A stretch of DNA of 64,000 bases from Straminergon stramineum. Lineage: Eukaryota; Streptophyta; Bryopsida; Hypnales; Calliergonaceae. The stretch spans positions 20,052,019 through 20,116,018 of the forward strand of contig OY987270.1 in assembly GCA_963920665.1 (NCBI GenBank), written 5' to 3'. The notes below the pieces were generated by a model, which was not told the origin of the DNA, ran no database searches, and saw only the letters and a program-made list of their open reading frames with translations. This document shows, piece by piece, positions 47,227 to 58,464 of the stretch; the first letter of the stretch is position 1; each line of letters begins with the position of its first letter. Both the position numbers and the translations under genes were made by a program.

Positions 47227-47405
47227 AATTATATTTTGAGAAATTAAACTTAGGAAAATTATGGAATCCTTCTAAACTCTATTTTAATACACAGGAAAAT
47301 TTCCCCACTCAAGAACCCCATGCTCCATATATGCATAATTGCTTAAGTGGTTGGAAATGGGTCACATGCCTTAGTGACATCACCATGTAAAAGTTTGAGA
47401 ATTAA
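47227..47405 (+). repeat. Dispersed repeat S, copy 2
   Basis: Partner of 29881-30062. Identity is highest from 47,325 to 47,385. Confidence 0.65.
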
Positions 47406-49684
47406 TGCCCTATTTGAAATTGAATTGTATATAGTAAATGCCAAATTTGTCCAAGTGCAAAGCACTATATCTTTCAAATTTTGAAGCATCAACTTTGCAA
47501 ATTAAGACTAACATTGGCCCTCCATTGTCAATGAAGATATATTGATCCTCATATCCATTGCTTGCAACACTATCCACAAAATGTTGTATAGTTCAACTTT
47601 ATATAGAATGAAAGACTAATTTCTTCATCCCCTAACCTTTAATTTCTCCCCACATCAAGCCTAAAGTGTATAGTGCCTAAAGCCTAAAATTAAACTCATC
47701 TAAAATCCTAAACCACGTTAGGTGTAAAGAGAAAAGCACTATAATTAATCCAAAACAAATAGAAAAATACACTACTCCAATGTATGTGCTAAGGAAAAAA
47801 CAAATAACTATAGTGTTGTTTGCAAGAGAGAGATTGTGGAAGTATAACATAAACTTTTCATCTTCAATCGTGACATTCATCATCTAATATTGGGTTCCAA
47901 ATTCTATTGTTAAGTGCAATCCACATCTCAAAGAAAGCATCTTGTAAATATTTTTTCGAATACCTTGTTAAATTGCATGTGATGATGAGGGTATTCAAAT
48001 CCTACAGAATACCATTTATCACCCCCTATCTTAGATATATTATTTTCAAAATAATCACTTATTCTATCTTATGTCTACAATACATAATTCTTAAATTCAC
48101 AAAATAAAATGCACATTATATAGTAGTATCTTTTACATGGTTTCTAATTTTTTTCACCACTTGCCTTCCTATGGTTGAGATTTATGTATACCCCAACTCA
48201 TTTTCCACAACATATTAATGTTTGTATATTTTATTGGCTCTGGAAAAAAAATAGAGGAGACTTTGCATTGAAAAAAGCTAAAAAAATTACTGAATTGAAA
48301 GGTTGAGGTGTCCATTTGTAGTGTCACTAAACATAAAGTGATTCCATGTATAGTGATTTACAATACAAGGGCAAGTTACAAGCTACAACACACAAGAGAC
48401 AAAATCCCTAAAGTTAAAAGATGTTGTGCATATGTAAGGAAGTGTGAGTTAGACCTTCTTATAAAACAAGACAATGCAACCCAAAACAAAGCTTCTAGTA
48501 ACATAACAATTGTTCGTTACCTTGTATGTCAATATATTATTTCATATTTGAAGAAGGTCAATATTTTTACAACATGGGGGGAGGGTAAAATTGAATTGTA
48601 AAGATGGATTTCAACCCTTGTGGTTGAATTTTGGGCATCTTCCAAATTTAAAAGATATATTTTAGTGGCGTGCTAGGTTGTCCTCAAAAAGAGCTAGAGC
48701 TAGAGGCCAAAAATATTTTTTCAATTGCTCCTTCAAAACTTTCTAACATTAACTACAACCTCAATATTTATTGCGAGGATCAAATTGTTTAAAATAATTT
48801 TTTCAATAAAAAACACAAACAAATTGTTTACCAAATGTTGATAATAAAATTTGGAAATTTAGAATTCATATATAGAGTGAACAATCTTAAATTGATTAGC
48901 AAGGAGTGATTACAATATACATAACTATTGTAAAATTGGAGGCAATTTTTTTAATTTATATTGCTAGGAGGGGACGGTGGAAGAGCCCAATTCTTGCATT
49001 AAATGTTTGGGTTAAGACTAATGTTAGGCTTTTGAACTCAATTCTAACGCCCCCTATTGAATTTTGTTGCTACCAAGGAAATAGCATAAATTTGGTTTGG
49101 TAATTTATTGCCAAAAAATGATTTCAATTGGCTCAAACAACAATGTCAGGGTTAGGATTTTGCCAAATCTTTCTTATTACAATAAACTGTAGAATCCAAA
49201 TGAAGAATATAGTAAAAATTGAGAAATATATTGAATGATCCTACTACATTGATTTATCCCAATAGTATATATAACATTAATTTACCAAAGTCAAATTATT
49301 GGAATTACAACAATGCATGTTAGGATATAGTATGTGAGGGTCACATTCAACAATAGATTGCCAAAATACTTTATTTTTCAACGTTGAATAATTTCGGCAA
49401 GTTACAAAAATTACATTTTAGGATTTCAACACTTCAAGCTATTAATTTTTTGGTTTGTATCTCCTACGACTCTTCTTATTTTCATTGTTGTTCCTTTTGA
49501 ATTCTCTTGTTGTTGTATAAAATTTCAGAACTTCAAACATTTAAAAAAACACTTAATTTGTGTCTGAATTTGAACCTCATGTAATGTATTAAGGTAACTC
49601 AGCCTATGACAAGCCAAATGGGAGCCAACCCATCACAAGCAAATTTACAGTAGTGGTGTTTATTCTAGTTCTAGTTTAGAATTG
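47406..49684. other. Gene-free AT-rich stretch
   Basis: Short frames only (the longest, 48308-48601, has no recognisable features). Confidence 0.45.
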
Positions 49685-49687
49685 TAA

Positions 49688-50094
49688 GAGCATCGCCACC
49701 CATTCTTGCCAAACGTGGTTGGGGGAATGGGGTGGTCCGGGCCTTATTCCCTCCAGGCATCTACTGTGTCCCATTCATTCCCGCCCTTGAGACATGCCAA
49801 ACAAAGTCAATCTCAAAGTATTAATGTCTTCGCAAACTGAGGAGCCAATCAACATGCCAATTGATTAAAAAATGCAAGATATAATGTATTGTAGCACACA
49901 AACCAACAACCTGACAAGATCAAGCACCCAAATAAGAAGGATGACGGGGACGGGGTCCTAGTGTTTGACGAGAGACTTTTGGAGTGACCGGTCTCTTTTC
50001 GTCCCAGGCCGGATCCTCGATGGACTACTTTTTTCTCACCGGGCCCGCCCTAGATTGTTCCGGCCAGCTTTGGCGAGAATGAGTGGCGATGCTC
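49688..50094. mobile_element. PIF/Harbinger-like MITE, 407 bp
   Basis: The TIRs, about 26 bp, begin GAGCATCGCCAC and differ at a few places, and the element is flanked by TAA on both sides (49685-49687 and 50095-50097). A TWA target duplication and GAGCAT-type termini fit the Tourist/PIF-Harbinger group. The interior is GC-rich compared with its surroundings. Confidence 0.85.
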
Positions 50095-50415
50095 TAAGTA
50101 ACTGTAGCAAGTTTCACAAAAATGAAATTTTGGGCCGATTCTAATTTCTCCACCTCACTAATATTGATATTTAGTGTAACAGGACTGCAGAGACTGACGG
50201 TCTTCTTAATGAGACTGTTTAAAATAGTAAGCTTCAAATAGTATCATCATGGGTTGGATGTAACAGGTTACAGTCACGCTCTCCATATGTCGCCTCCTAA
50301 TTGGTGCAGAATTTGTATTAAGGTAACCAGCTATGATTGCCCAGTAATAGATCGAGCATCGGTGCCGTTGATATAGCGCAGTAGCAACGGTCCAGATTGA
50401 GCTCCCGGGTGTCAA

Positions 50416-51146
50416 ATGACCACTGACGTTCTCCTTTTGGTTCACTCCAACTCAGTTTCTTCACTGCAGTCGCTTGATTCTTCTTTCACTTTCTGTCGCA
50501 ATCGCCTGGGGCTATTCTTCAGATTCCGAGTGCTTGCCGAGAGAATTGGTGCTTGTGTTCGAGAATATGAGAATTCGAGCTTGGTATCAAGATGTCGGAC
50601 TGTGGCAACGCTAATTGCCAGTGCGATTCCGCCTGCGTGTGCTTGTAATTAACGACGGCTGTTCGTGAGTTTCTCTACCTTGAAGAACTGCATGATTTCT
50701 TGTTTGTGTGTGCTGGTTTCTTGGTTGCATGTGTAATTTATGGTCTAGTGAGTGAAGAATGCGTGTGTCTTGCGGTTTAGGTGTTTTATTGTCTGTAGAC
50801 TAGGTGCTCTTCTATGTCCCGAGCGGATTCAACGAGGATTCCACATTTCACGGACCTCGGGAACTCCTCCCAGCAATTTTCTTGCCTTTCTTGCTTCGAT
50901 TACTTGTTTGGCGAAAGAGTTGCGCCATGGTGCTGCCTTGTGAATTTTTGTTAGTGTGTGGTGTATGCCTTGTCATGTGGTTTCCATTGGGGTGTTTGTC
51001 GATTGGCGTTAGAGCATTTGCAATGCATACTTGGCAAACAAGCCCTGTACGAGGCCTGCGCAGTGCCTTTTTTTTCCTTGGAAAAACTGACCCAATGCAA
51101 ATTCAGCTATGTAAACATGAAATGGACTTTTTTGTATTATAATTAA
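50416..51146 (+). other. GC-richer island with gene-like composition
   Basis: Several overlapping plus-strand frames (50416-50652, 50804-51142) and possible splice donors (GTTC|GTGAGT at 50,661-50,670) suggest a transcribed locus. None of the frames resembles a known protein apart from the small Cys-rich frame listed separately. From 51,012 the sequence begins GAGCATTTGC after TTA and resembles the end of the 49,688 element, so the right part may be another Harbinger remnant. Confidence 0.35.
50592..50648 (+). CDS. Tiny Cys-rich frame, metallothionein-like start
   Basis: An 18-codon frame from ATG 50592 reads MSDCGNANCQCDSACVCL and stops at TAA 50646-50648. The Cys-x-Cys spacing (C9-x-C11 and C15-x-C17, plus C4) and the MSDCG start are reminiscent of plant metallothionein N-terminal domains, which bind Cu and Zn through clustered cysteines. 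A full metallothionein is 45-85 residues with a second cluster; I find no downstream exon that would supply it. It may be a truncated gene, a first exon with an unrecognised junction, or chance. Confidence 0.25.
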   Translation: MSDCGNANCQCDSACVCL

Positions 51147-51289
51147 AAGAAAATAGAATATACATTAAAGATAGATTTTTCATGGAAAAAAATGAAGGTT
51201 GAATTGTACACATACCAATGCTTGAAAAGTGTTGACGATAATGACTATTCCCACAACGACCAACTTGTGGGCCCTTCATATTTTGCAAA

Positions 51290-51545
51290 TTAAGGTGGGT
51301 ACATCGAAAAGTGTCACAAATTGGTATTGTGTCTAGTCACTATTATTAGCTTGTTTAGAATTTTATATTGTCTTGCTAGCAAATGAAAGGAAGATCGAAT
51401 GCACCAAAGAACATGCCATTTGGATATAGTATACAAAAGTTACAAAGGGTCAAAGTTTGTTTCTAAAAACGGTTCTTCCACATAGGTATATAATTGGTTT
51501 GGATATGTACACAGTCTAAAGATGGTGGTTTAAGGTCAAGTGCCA
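51290..51545 (+). repeat. Dispersed repeat R, copy 2
   Basis: Homologue of 41466-41730 and 57310-57575. It contains CATTTGGATATAGTATAC and GATGGTGGTTTAAGGTC. Confidence 0.65.
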
Positions 51546-52016
51546 TTTTGGAGGTGCTTACTGTAGCTAGTCCCAAGTGGTTGCACATCAAGGTTGTGGA
51601 ATTGGAGGCCCCACTAATAGTTGTATAGGAGTGCAATTCTAATTAGAAAGAATTTATGTCTACAGTTAGGACATTGCCAATATTGTCTTAGGTATAGGAA
51701 GCATTGTAAATGCCCTTCTTGCTTATGCATGTAGGTGCTAAAGAAGCACAGTTGTCACTACCATCTTCATGTGGGCTCAACAAATAGGTTTTTACGTTTG
51801 TGAAACACACACACACACAATAGACACAGACTTAGTGCAACTCTCTTTACATGTGGCTCCTATGGCTTTGCATTAATTTGACTAGATGAAAAATTAGCAA
51901 AAAGTAGAGCAATTTTTATTATTTTCATTCCCTTTATAGAAATAATTATTCCCCCACCATCACTCAATTAGACATATACTAATTATATGCTTAACAACTT
52001 CGGAAATAAGTCGTAT
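51546..52016. other. No gene recognised; short (AC)n run
   Basis: A dinucleotide run of about 15 bp lies at 51,804-51,818. Nothing else is supported. Confidence 0.4.
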
Positions 52017-52106
52017 CACTAAAAGAAAAGTTTATTGAAGTCAACACAATGTATGACATTTTTGCTTGTAGTCTAAAATTTTCTTCAATAAACTTTTTTT
52101 CTAGTG
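52017..52106. mobile_element. 90-bp CACTA-ended miniature element
   Basis: Begins CACTAAAAGAAAAGTTTATT and ends with its inverse at TAGTG; 22 of 24 terminal bases pair. CACTA termini mark the CACTA (En/Spm) superfamily, which makes 3-bp duplications. The flanking triplets here are TAT and TGT, so the duplication is imperfect. It is unusually small for this group. Confidence 0.55.
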
Positions 52107-53388
52107 TGTAACTTATGCAGACATTAAAATATGTCCAACATTGGATAAGCCAAGTGGTCTAGCTAAAAAGGAATGAATGGCTCTTCAATGCAATTGGTAT
52201 TGGTAGCTCCAAACTTGTAAGTTTTGAATTTTAACCCTTCAAGCCAATACTTTGGCAACATGTGAAGAATTTGCAACTTGCCTTTTGTTGACCATGGCTA
52301 TCTTCAAGCCCCTCAGAAAGGACAAAAACTTTTCTACAAGGAAAGAAAGAAAATCATGTTTAAAATCTCAAATTTGTTATAAAAAGAAATTTAGGGTTGG
52401 AAGTGGCGGGCTCATGTTGATGAGGAGTTGATGACAAAAGCATTGACTTTGTTCCATGCTTACCATTTGGTGTTGCTATGTCCATATCTAATGTTCGCAT
52501 TAAGAATGCTCTAACAATATCAACCTAAAATTTGTGTCATAAGGTATGAGCACTTATAATTAACAATTTTAGAATTTGAGCATCTAAAGTATGAGCAAGA
52601 ATGGGGAAGAAGTCATGGTTAACGTCCAATAAAGAATTCATTAGATGAATTTACCACTTTGGTTCTCAACATGTGTATGTGCTTGATTTATGGATGAACA
52701 TACTCTCAATTGAATATTTGTGCCTTACAAAGATGAACTTTGAAAGTCAATGCCTTAGCTTTAGGTAACGTTTTTCTTGAATAACTATTTTAAATTGGAA
52801 GAGTTGGTTTGGTTGTTCATTTTTTACTAATAAGTTATTTGCCAATTGTCAAATATTTTTTCTGAACTTTTTGTAACCCTTTAAATAATCTTGAAAGTTG
52901 AACGTTTTTCTTTGTTGCATAAGAAAGTGATTGTTGTAGCTTTCAATGAACTCATTTCTTTTCATAGTATCCCCTCCTTAAAGAATGATTTTGGATTTTA
53001 TCTTTATGCAATGGATATGTCCTAGGATGAAGTTGTACACATATCTTTTCTCACATTTTGATTTTTTTTATGTTTAATTTTTCTTGGATTCAACAAGTGG
53101 CTTGTTAATTTCTAAAACCGTATAGCTTCAAAAAATTTAATTATTTTTTTGCTGAAGGTAACCTCAAGCTATGGTATCATTCTATTCAAGGACTAAATTT
53201 TTATACAATTTGAGAAAAAAATCACATGTTATTCCTTAATCCTAATTCCACATATTTATTAAAATGAGACAATTTTTAGTCTCATATTATCCTTGACTCA
53301 ACATTTAGATGATATTAAATGTTCAATATTGAAGGAATTTAAAAATTTGAGATTTTAATATATTAATACAATTATAACCTTTGATTCT
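52107..53388. other. AT-rich, no gene recognised
   Basis: No credible frame and no element ends seen. Confidence 0.45.
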
Positions 53389-53392
53389 TTAA

Positions 53393-53968
53393 CCCCTAAA
53401 AGACCGAGGTACATTTTAGACAAAAATTGTGAAAAACTATCACTTTTTAGGGCAGTGAGAAAAAAATGAAAAAAAACTTTATTTTCAAATTCATTTGTGC
53501 AAAATTGTACTAGACTACTATGGGAATGTGTGGAAAAAACTTCGGAAACTTTGATTGTACAAATTGAAAGATTATAACGTTTGAAGTTAGGAGAAAAAGT
53601 TTTTTTTCAACCTTGCCCAAGAGGGCCAACAACCTTTAACACCTCATAGAGTGAGGTTTTTACACTACACATGGTTATTTCTTTGACATTTGCATATTAC
53701 ATCATAAAATTTACATACTTGCCAAATTTCAGAAGTAGAGGAGGTGTTTTCCACGTGCGGCCCAAAGTTGCCCAAGCTGCCACAAAAGTTTAGGGCAACA
53801 TAACTTTTGATCCGAGTACCCAATTGGAAAAAAAATTATATTCCCACTTAGGAGATACATGTTTACACTTGGAGTCAAAATTTGAAGAACATCCATTACA
53901 AAACAACTTCATACAAACCTACCCGAGATTACTTGCGTACGTTCAACGGTCATTCAATCCTTTAGGGG
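53393..53968. mobile_element. TTAA-type element G, 576 bp
   Basis: TTAA at 53389-53392 and 53969-53972, with termini CCCCTAAAAGACCG and the inverse of CCCCTAAAGGATTG. The interior is unlike the other families in the window. Non-coding. Confidence 0.8.
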
Positions 53969-54138
53969 TTAAAGGTTGATTTGTTAGAATGGAGGTCTCC
54001 AATAATGGGGCTAAAGTCTCAAAATGTGTATTTTGTCTCATTTTAAAGAATATGGCCATTAAATAACTTTCTTGAATTGCTCGTAAATAGCAACGATATA
54101 CATACCTTAGCAACAATATCAACATAAAATTTGTGCTA

Positions 54139-54576
54139 AGGTGGACCAATCCAATTCCGTCTCCATCCTAATTCCATCTCCCTATATTTGGGCCCAATTC
54201 CATCCATTTAAGCATCTAAATGTGTCCAAAAATTAGTCAAATTTGTTCTAGATTCTGACAAAATCAAAGAATTAATGCCATTAAAGGTAATGTGTCACTA
54301 TGTTATTGGTTACTTTCCAAATGCTAATAGATACATCAAATGGCCGTTATAGGTTGTTTTTAGGACATTTATGACTCTAGTCTACAGGCGGTGCTGTCAT
54401 TTAAAGACAGACCACTTCATAAATTCATAGAAATTACAATTTTGATTAGAAAATTATAATTCTACCTGGGTTTGACTCATAAAACAAGCACACACTTCTA
54501 AATTTCTTTATATTTCTTGGAATTGGCTCCAACATAGTAAGATTGCAAATCTGGGTGGTAATAGGCTTGTCTATCT
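54139..54576. mobile_element. TA-flanked MITE, J family (copy J2), 438 bp
   Basis: Homologous throughout to J3 and, in reverse, to J1. The left end AGGTGGACCAATCC and right end ...GCTTGTCTATCT are flanked by TA (54137-54138 and 54577-54578). Confidence 0.7.
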
Positions 54577-54584
54577 TATTTTAA

Positions 54585-54776
54585 CCCTTGAACGCCGAGC
54601 TGGTGATCGTGGAAATTAGGCATTTTGGAACCGTGTGACATCATCTACTTTAAAAAAACCAAAAATATCCATTTGAGGTCAAACTACTCTAGAAGATCTT
54701 CCCTTTCTACCCCTAATTCCGAGGATGAATAGTTGCACTTCTATCCTACACAGGAAAATTCTCTTACAAAGACTTG
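54585..54776 (-). mobile_element. TTAA-type element, D family (copy D3), truncated
   Basis: TTAA at 54581-54584 followed by CCCTTGAACGCCGAGCTGG, then about 190 bp that match the reverse of D1. The match stops near 54,776, before D1's other terminus, where AAGACTTGGTCGGCAAGTCTTT, a small interrupted palindrome, begins. Confidence 0.65.
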
Positions 54777-55903
54777 GTCGGCAAGTCTTTTGCTCTGGCG
54801 ATGCAAGTTACAATAGCTCTGGACGTTGTGTTCCATTTTTTTTCCTCCGCCTTAATTGAAACCAGCTCTATTCAAAGAAAATAAAAGTGGAAGTGCATGT
54901 TGAAAATCTCAAAGGCATCTATTTTTGCATTGGGTCCTACAACATTTGCAATATGCAACTTAAGGTAAACATGCCTATTACCTAGAGGATTTGTTATGTA
55001 GTTACCTTGGAGAAGCTATTTGCCAATTCACATATGTTTGAGAGATTGAAAAGTTTGAGAGAATCCATTTGCAAGTCAAATCAAGACATTTTGACAAGAA
55101 ATGAAATTTTATGTGATTTTTAATTCCAAAGTTTGTTGGGATGAAATATCAACTAATGAAACGTGGGGAGACCCAAGCCAAACCACATTCTGATATGTCC
55201 CCTTCCCAAATCCATTGTCATGATACTAAAGTGTAGGTTGATGACTAACATAAATGGGACCAGGGTCTAGCAGACATTGGCATAGAATTTGGTGACTAAC
55301 GATATTGGGTTGTTCTACCTTACATTAGTTTGCTCCTTTTAAGTGACCTTTTAAGTGCTAATTGCATTTGGAAGGGGGAGGAAGCTAAATTTCTTGAAAC
55401 AATTTTTAGTAACTTTTGGTAGGAAGAAAAATTGAATTTGCATCTAATCCAAGTTGTTTCATACGGAAGGTCCAACTTAGTTTAGATGAATTTTGGCAGG
55501 AGGGAAAAAACAGAATTGGCAATAACACCATGATGGAATTAGTTACGAATTTCTAAAGTTGAAATGCAATGGTCATTGAAAGCACCCCTTCCCAAAATGT
55601 ACACTATTCATACATTGAAAAAAGCAAAATGTACCTCTATATTAGAGGTTGCTTTTATAGCATCCTACTACAAGATTTTTTTTAGACATTATAGTGCCAA
55701 AGTGCACTATAGAAAAATAACTTGGCTAAAAACATGTGATTAACCATGAAATTTTTTGCCATGAAACTTCAAATTATAAGAAAATCTTGAATGAAATCCT
55801 CATATTGTAAATGAAAATAGAATTATTAACATGTGATATACCATGCTAATGTGCTATTTTCTATCCAATACATGCACGAATGTGAAAATTTGGAGCACCG
55901 CTA
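54777..55903. other. No gene recognised
   Basis: Mixed composition with only short frames. Confidence 0.4.
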
Positions 55904-56293
55904 AGGCAGATCAACCCATTTTCTATGACCGCCATCCTAATTTTGGCCCCATCTCCACCATAAAACTCACCTAAATTTGCTTCTCTGACAATTTCAATGC
56001 ATTAAATCAAACTTGGGCAATGTGTTAGTCCTTGATTGGTGGATACTCAAGTGCTAATAAGTATATGAAATAGCGGTTATAGGTTCATGACTCTAGTCTA
56101 GTGACAGTTTTGTAATTTCAAGGCAGATCACTTTAAAAATCCATAAAAATTACAATTTTAATTGGAAAATTATAATTCCACGTGGATTTGATTCGTAAAA
56201 CATGCACACACCTCTTGAAGATATGTGCCCCTCCCGGAGTTGGTCCTAATATATTCAGATTGCAAACCAGGATGGTAATAGATTGGTCTACCT
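55904..56293. mobile_element. TA-flanked MITE, J family (copy J3), 390 bp
   Basis: Left flank TA (55902-55903), ends AGGCAGATCAACCC and ...GATTGGTCTACCT; the right flank is TG, probably a mutated TA. Homologous to J1 (reverse) and J2. Confidence 0.7.
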
Positions 56294-56425
56294 TGTAACC
56301 TTTTTAAATCACCACTTAAGCACTTCATAAAAAATAGAAAACAACAACTGAACTGCTCTGTTCTACTGTAACTTATTATTTTCTATACAAAATCTCTCCC
56401 GAATCAGCCCTGCCTCCAGATTTGC

Positions 56426-56850
56426 ATGAATCTGGGCGCGTATGACTTTCTCGTACTGACGACAGACCGCGAATCCCCGATCGCCTCCAATGATCCGTCG
56501 CCTGCAGCTTAATTGGTACTGTAACTTACTGCATGTCTGATTAATTACAGGTTTCCCTGTCTGTACGTCAAATTGTCACTGCAGCAGGAGTGAGACACTG
56601 AGACGGCTCACTGCAGTGAGTGCAGTCCCTTTTGCTTCCGCTTCCTTTTCCACAGGTTGCACAGAACTTGATAGCTGAAGTTCAGTTACTGGATGCGTCA
56701 GGCATCTCCGGCCAGGAACGCCTCGGACAGCTTCAATGCCTGGGAGCAACCAAGCCCCCCTCCAGCCAATTCATGTCAGGAACTTCAATTCCTGTTAACT
56801 TAGTAGTAGTAAATTACATACAATGCATGAGGAGATCAGGCACTGGATGA
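56426..56850 (+). other. Exon-like island of unknown function
   Basis: The composition rises in G+C. A short frame from ATG 56426 (MNLGAYDFLVLTTDRESP...) ends after 28 codons. A strong polypyrimidine tract and CCACAG acceptor at 56,641-56,655 precede a frame beginning VAQNLIAEVQLLDASG that runs to a stop at 56,850. I recognise no protein family. Because a long hairpin follows 130 bp downstream, this could be the 5' part of a spliced non-coding (hairpin) transcript or a gene relic. Confidence 0.35.
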
Positions 56851-56976
56851 ATGGAACCAGGGATTTTATTTTCCTGGCTACTGTACCAACTGAATTGAAT
56901 GAACTTGATCTTGGGTGGATGAATGAATCCCATTCTCTGGCGTCGAAAAAAGTACTCATCAGGAAACTAAGTTAAC

Positions 56977-57118
56977 CCCCCATTGCATCAGTACTTTTGC
57001 AATAGTTGAACAATCCAATATTGAAATTGTGTTGTCGCAATACTGTTTGCAGTATTGTGATAGTCCAATTTCAATACTGGATTGTTCAACTATTGCAAAA
57101 GTACTGATGCAATGGGGG
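56977..57118. ncRNA. Long hairpin, candidate miRNA/siRNA precursor or foldback
   Basis: Arms 56977-57045 and 57050-57118 (69 nt each, 4-nt loop TTTG) pair with only two true mismatches (57018 with 57077, 57030 with 57065). The remaining differences, at 57031, 57032, 57034 and 57037, are all G-U pairs in plus-strand RNA. Keeping pairing through wobble suggests selection for RNA folding, as in a young MIRNA, but a MITE with C-to-T decay gives a similar picture. I match no known miRNA. Confidence 0.5.
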
Positions 57119-57309
57119 CCATTTTCCTGACATGAGTAGTGAGTGAGTTATGCATATTATGGATGAAACACTAGGATTGTGTGTTGTCATGTCTGCGTGA
57201 GACGGACTACAGTAGTTGTTGTTCTCTTGGCTTTTCTTTTCTTTTTTAAATTCACACCATCCTTTGGAAAACCCACAAAAAAAACATGATGATTGTGTGT
57301 TTTAGTACA

Positions 57310-57575
57310 CATTTTAGGTGGTAGTAGTTCCCCCCAAACTGCCACTTTTTGCTACTGTAAATGGTCACTGGTATTATATTGGTCAAATTTTCATTGATTT
57401 TCTTGGTGTTGAAAAGTAAAAGGAGGTTTGAATGCATCAAAGAATGTGACATTTGGATCCTATATACGGAAGTTAGATAGGGTCAAAGTTTGGTTCTGAA
57501 ACAGTTCTTCCAAGTAGTTACATAATTGATTTTGGAGATGTACACACAATGAAGATGGTGGTTTAAGGTCGGTGG
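57310..57575 (+). repeat. Dispersed repeat R, copy 3
   Basis: Homologue of 41466-41730 and 51290-51545, with GGGTCAAAGTTTGGTTCTG and GATGGTGGTTTAAGGT. Confidence 0.65.
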
Positions 57576-57821
57576 TGCATTTGAGAGGGGGCTCCTTCAT
57601 TGTACTTTGAAATACTTTTGAATGCTTCCTTGGCAAATTCATCCATTTAGTAAATTGGAAAATATCTGAAATTGTAATTGTCACTTTGCAAAAAATCGAG
57701 ACAAATGAAATCCATGATTGGAATGTAGGAGCATGAGTCAAGAAAAGAAGTGTAAAGCATTTCCCCAATACTATTGACCATTAAAAGCCATTCACATTAG
57801 AAGGCTCAAAATTTCCTTTAA

Positions 57822-58460
57822 CCCTTAAATGCCCAAAGGCACCATATTTTGGTGTTGACTAAACTTTGAAGTTATTTAACATCTTACCAAAGTACTATTT
57901 TTAGCAGTTTTTTTTACTTGAATACCCTTTAAAGTCTATTTCTAGCATTAAAAAATTGATTTTGAAAAATAATTGTGCATGATTTCTTTTTAAGATTTTG
58001 TGCAAGGGTGTTCATTACAAACCTTTAGTGTTAGAGGTTCAAGTTCACAACCCTCAAATACATTGGATCTTGAGGGAAAAATCACATTCAAAATTCATTT
58101 AAAAAATTTGTAGAGAAGATTTTGAGAGGTTGTAAATTAATTATAGTTGTAGGTGTTATGTCCTTTAGCCTCATTTGTTTCATGACTTCAATCCTAAAAT
58201 TGACAAGTAAAAAATGGATTGAAAGACTTCAAATCACTTTCACAATTTTAACACCCTCTTGATTAGGTATCATAATCTTTTAAACCATAAAACATAATGT
58301 TGTGTTCTTTCTTCCTAAGTATGTGATCTATAACAAGTCTATTTGAATTCATATAGTTACAATTTTAAGCAAAATTGATAAAACTAATCAAAATATAGAC
58401 CTTTGGTGTACATTTGAACAAATTTCAAGAAGTTTGGAAAAGATCTTGGGTACTTAGGGG
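57822..58460. mobile_element. TTAA-type element H, 639 bp
   Basis: TTAA at 57818-57821 and 58461-58464. The termini CCCTTAAATGCCCAAAG and the inverse of CCCCTAAGTACCCAAGA match at 13 of 17 bases. The interior is unrelated to the other copies. No coding frame. Confidence 0.75.
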
Positions 58461-58464
58461 TTAA

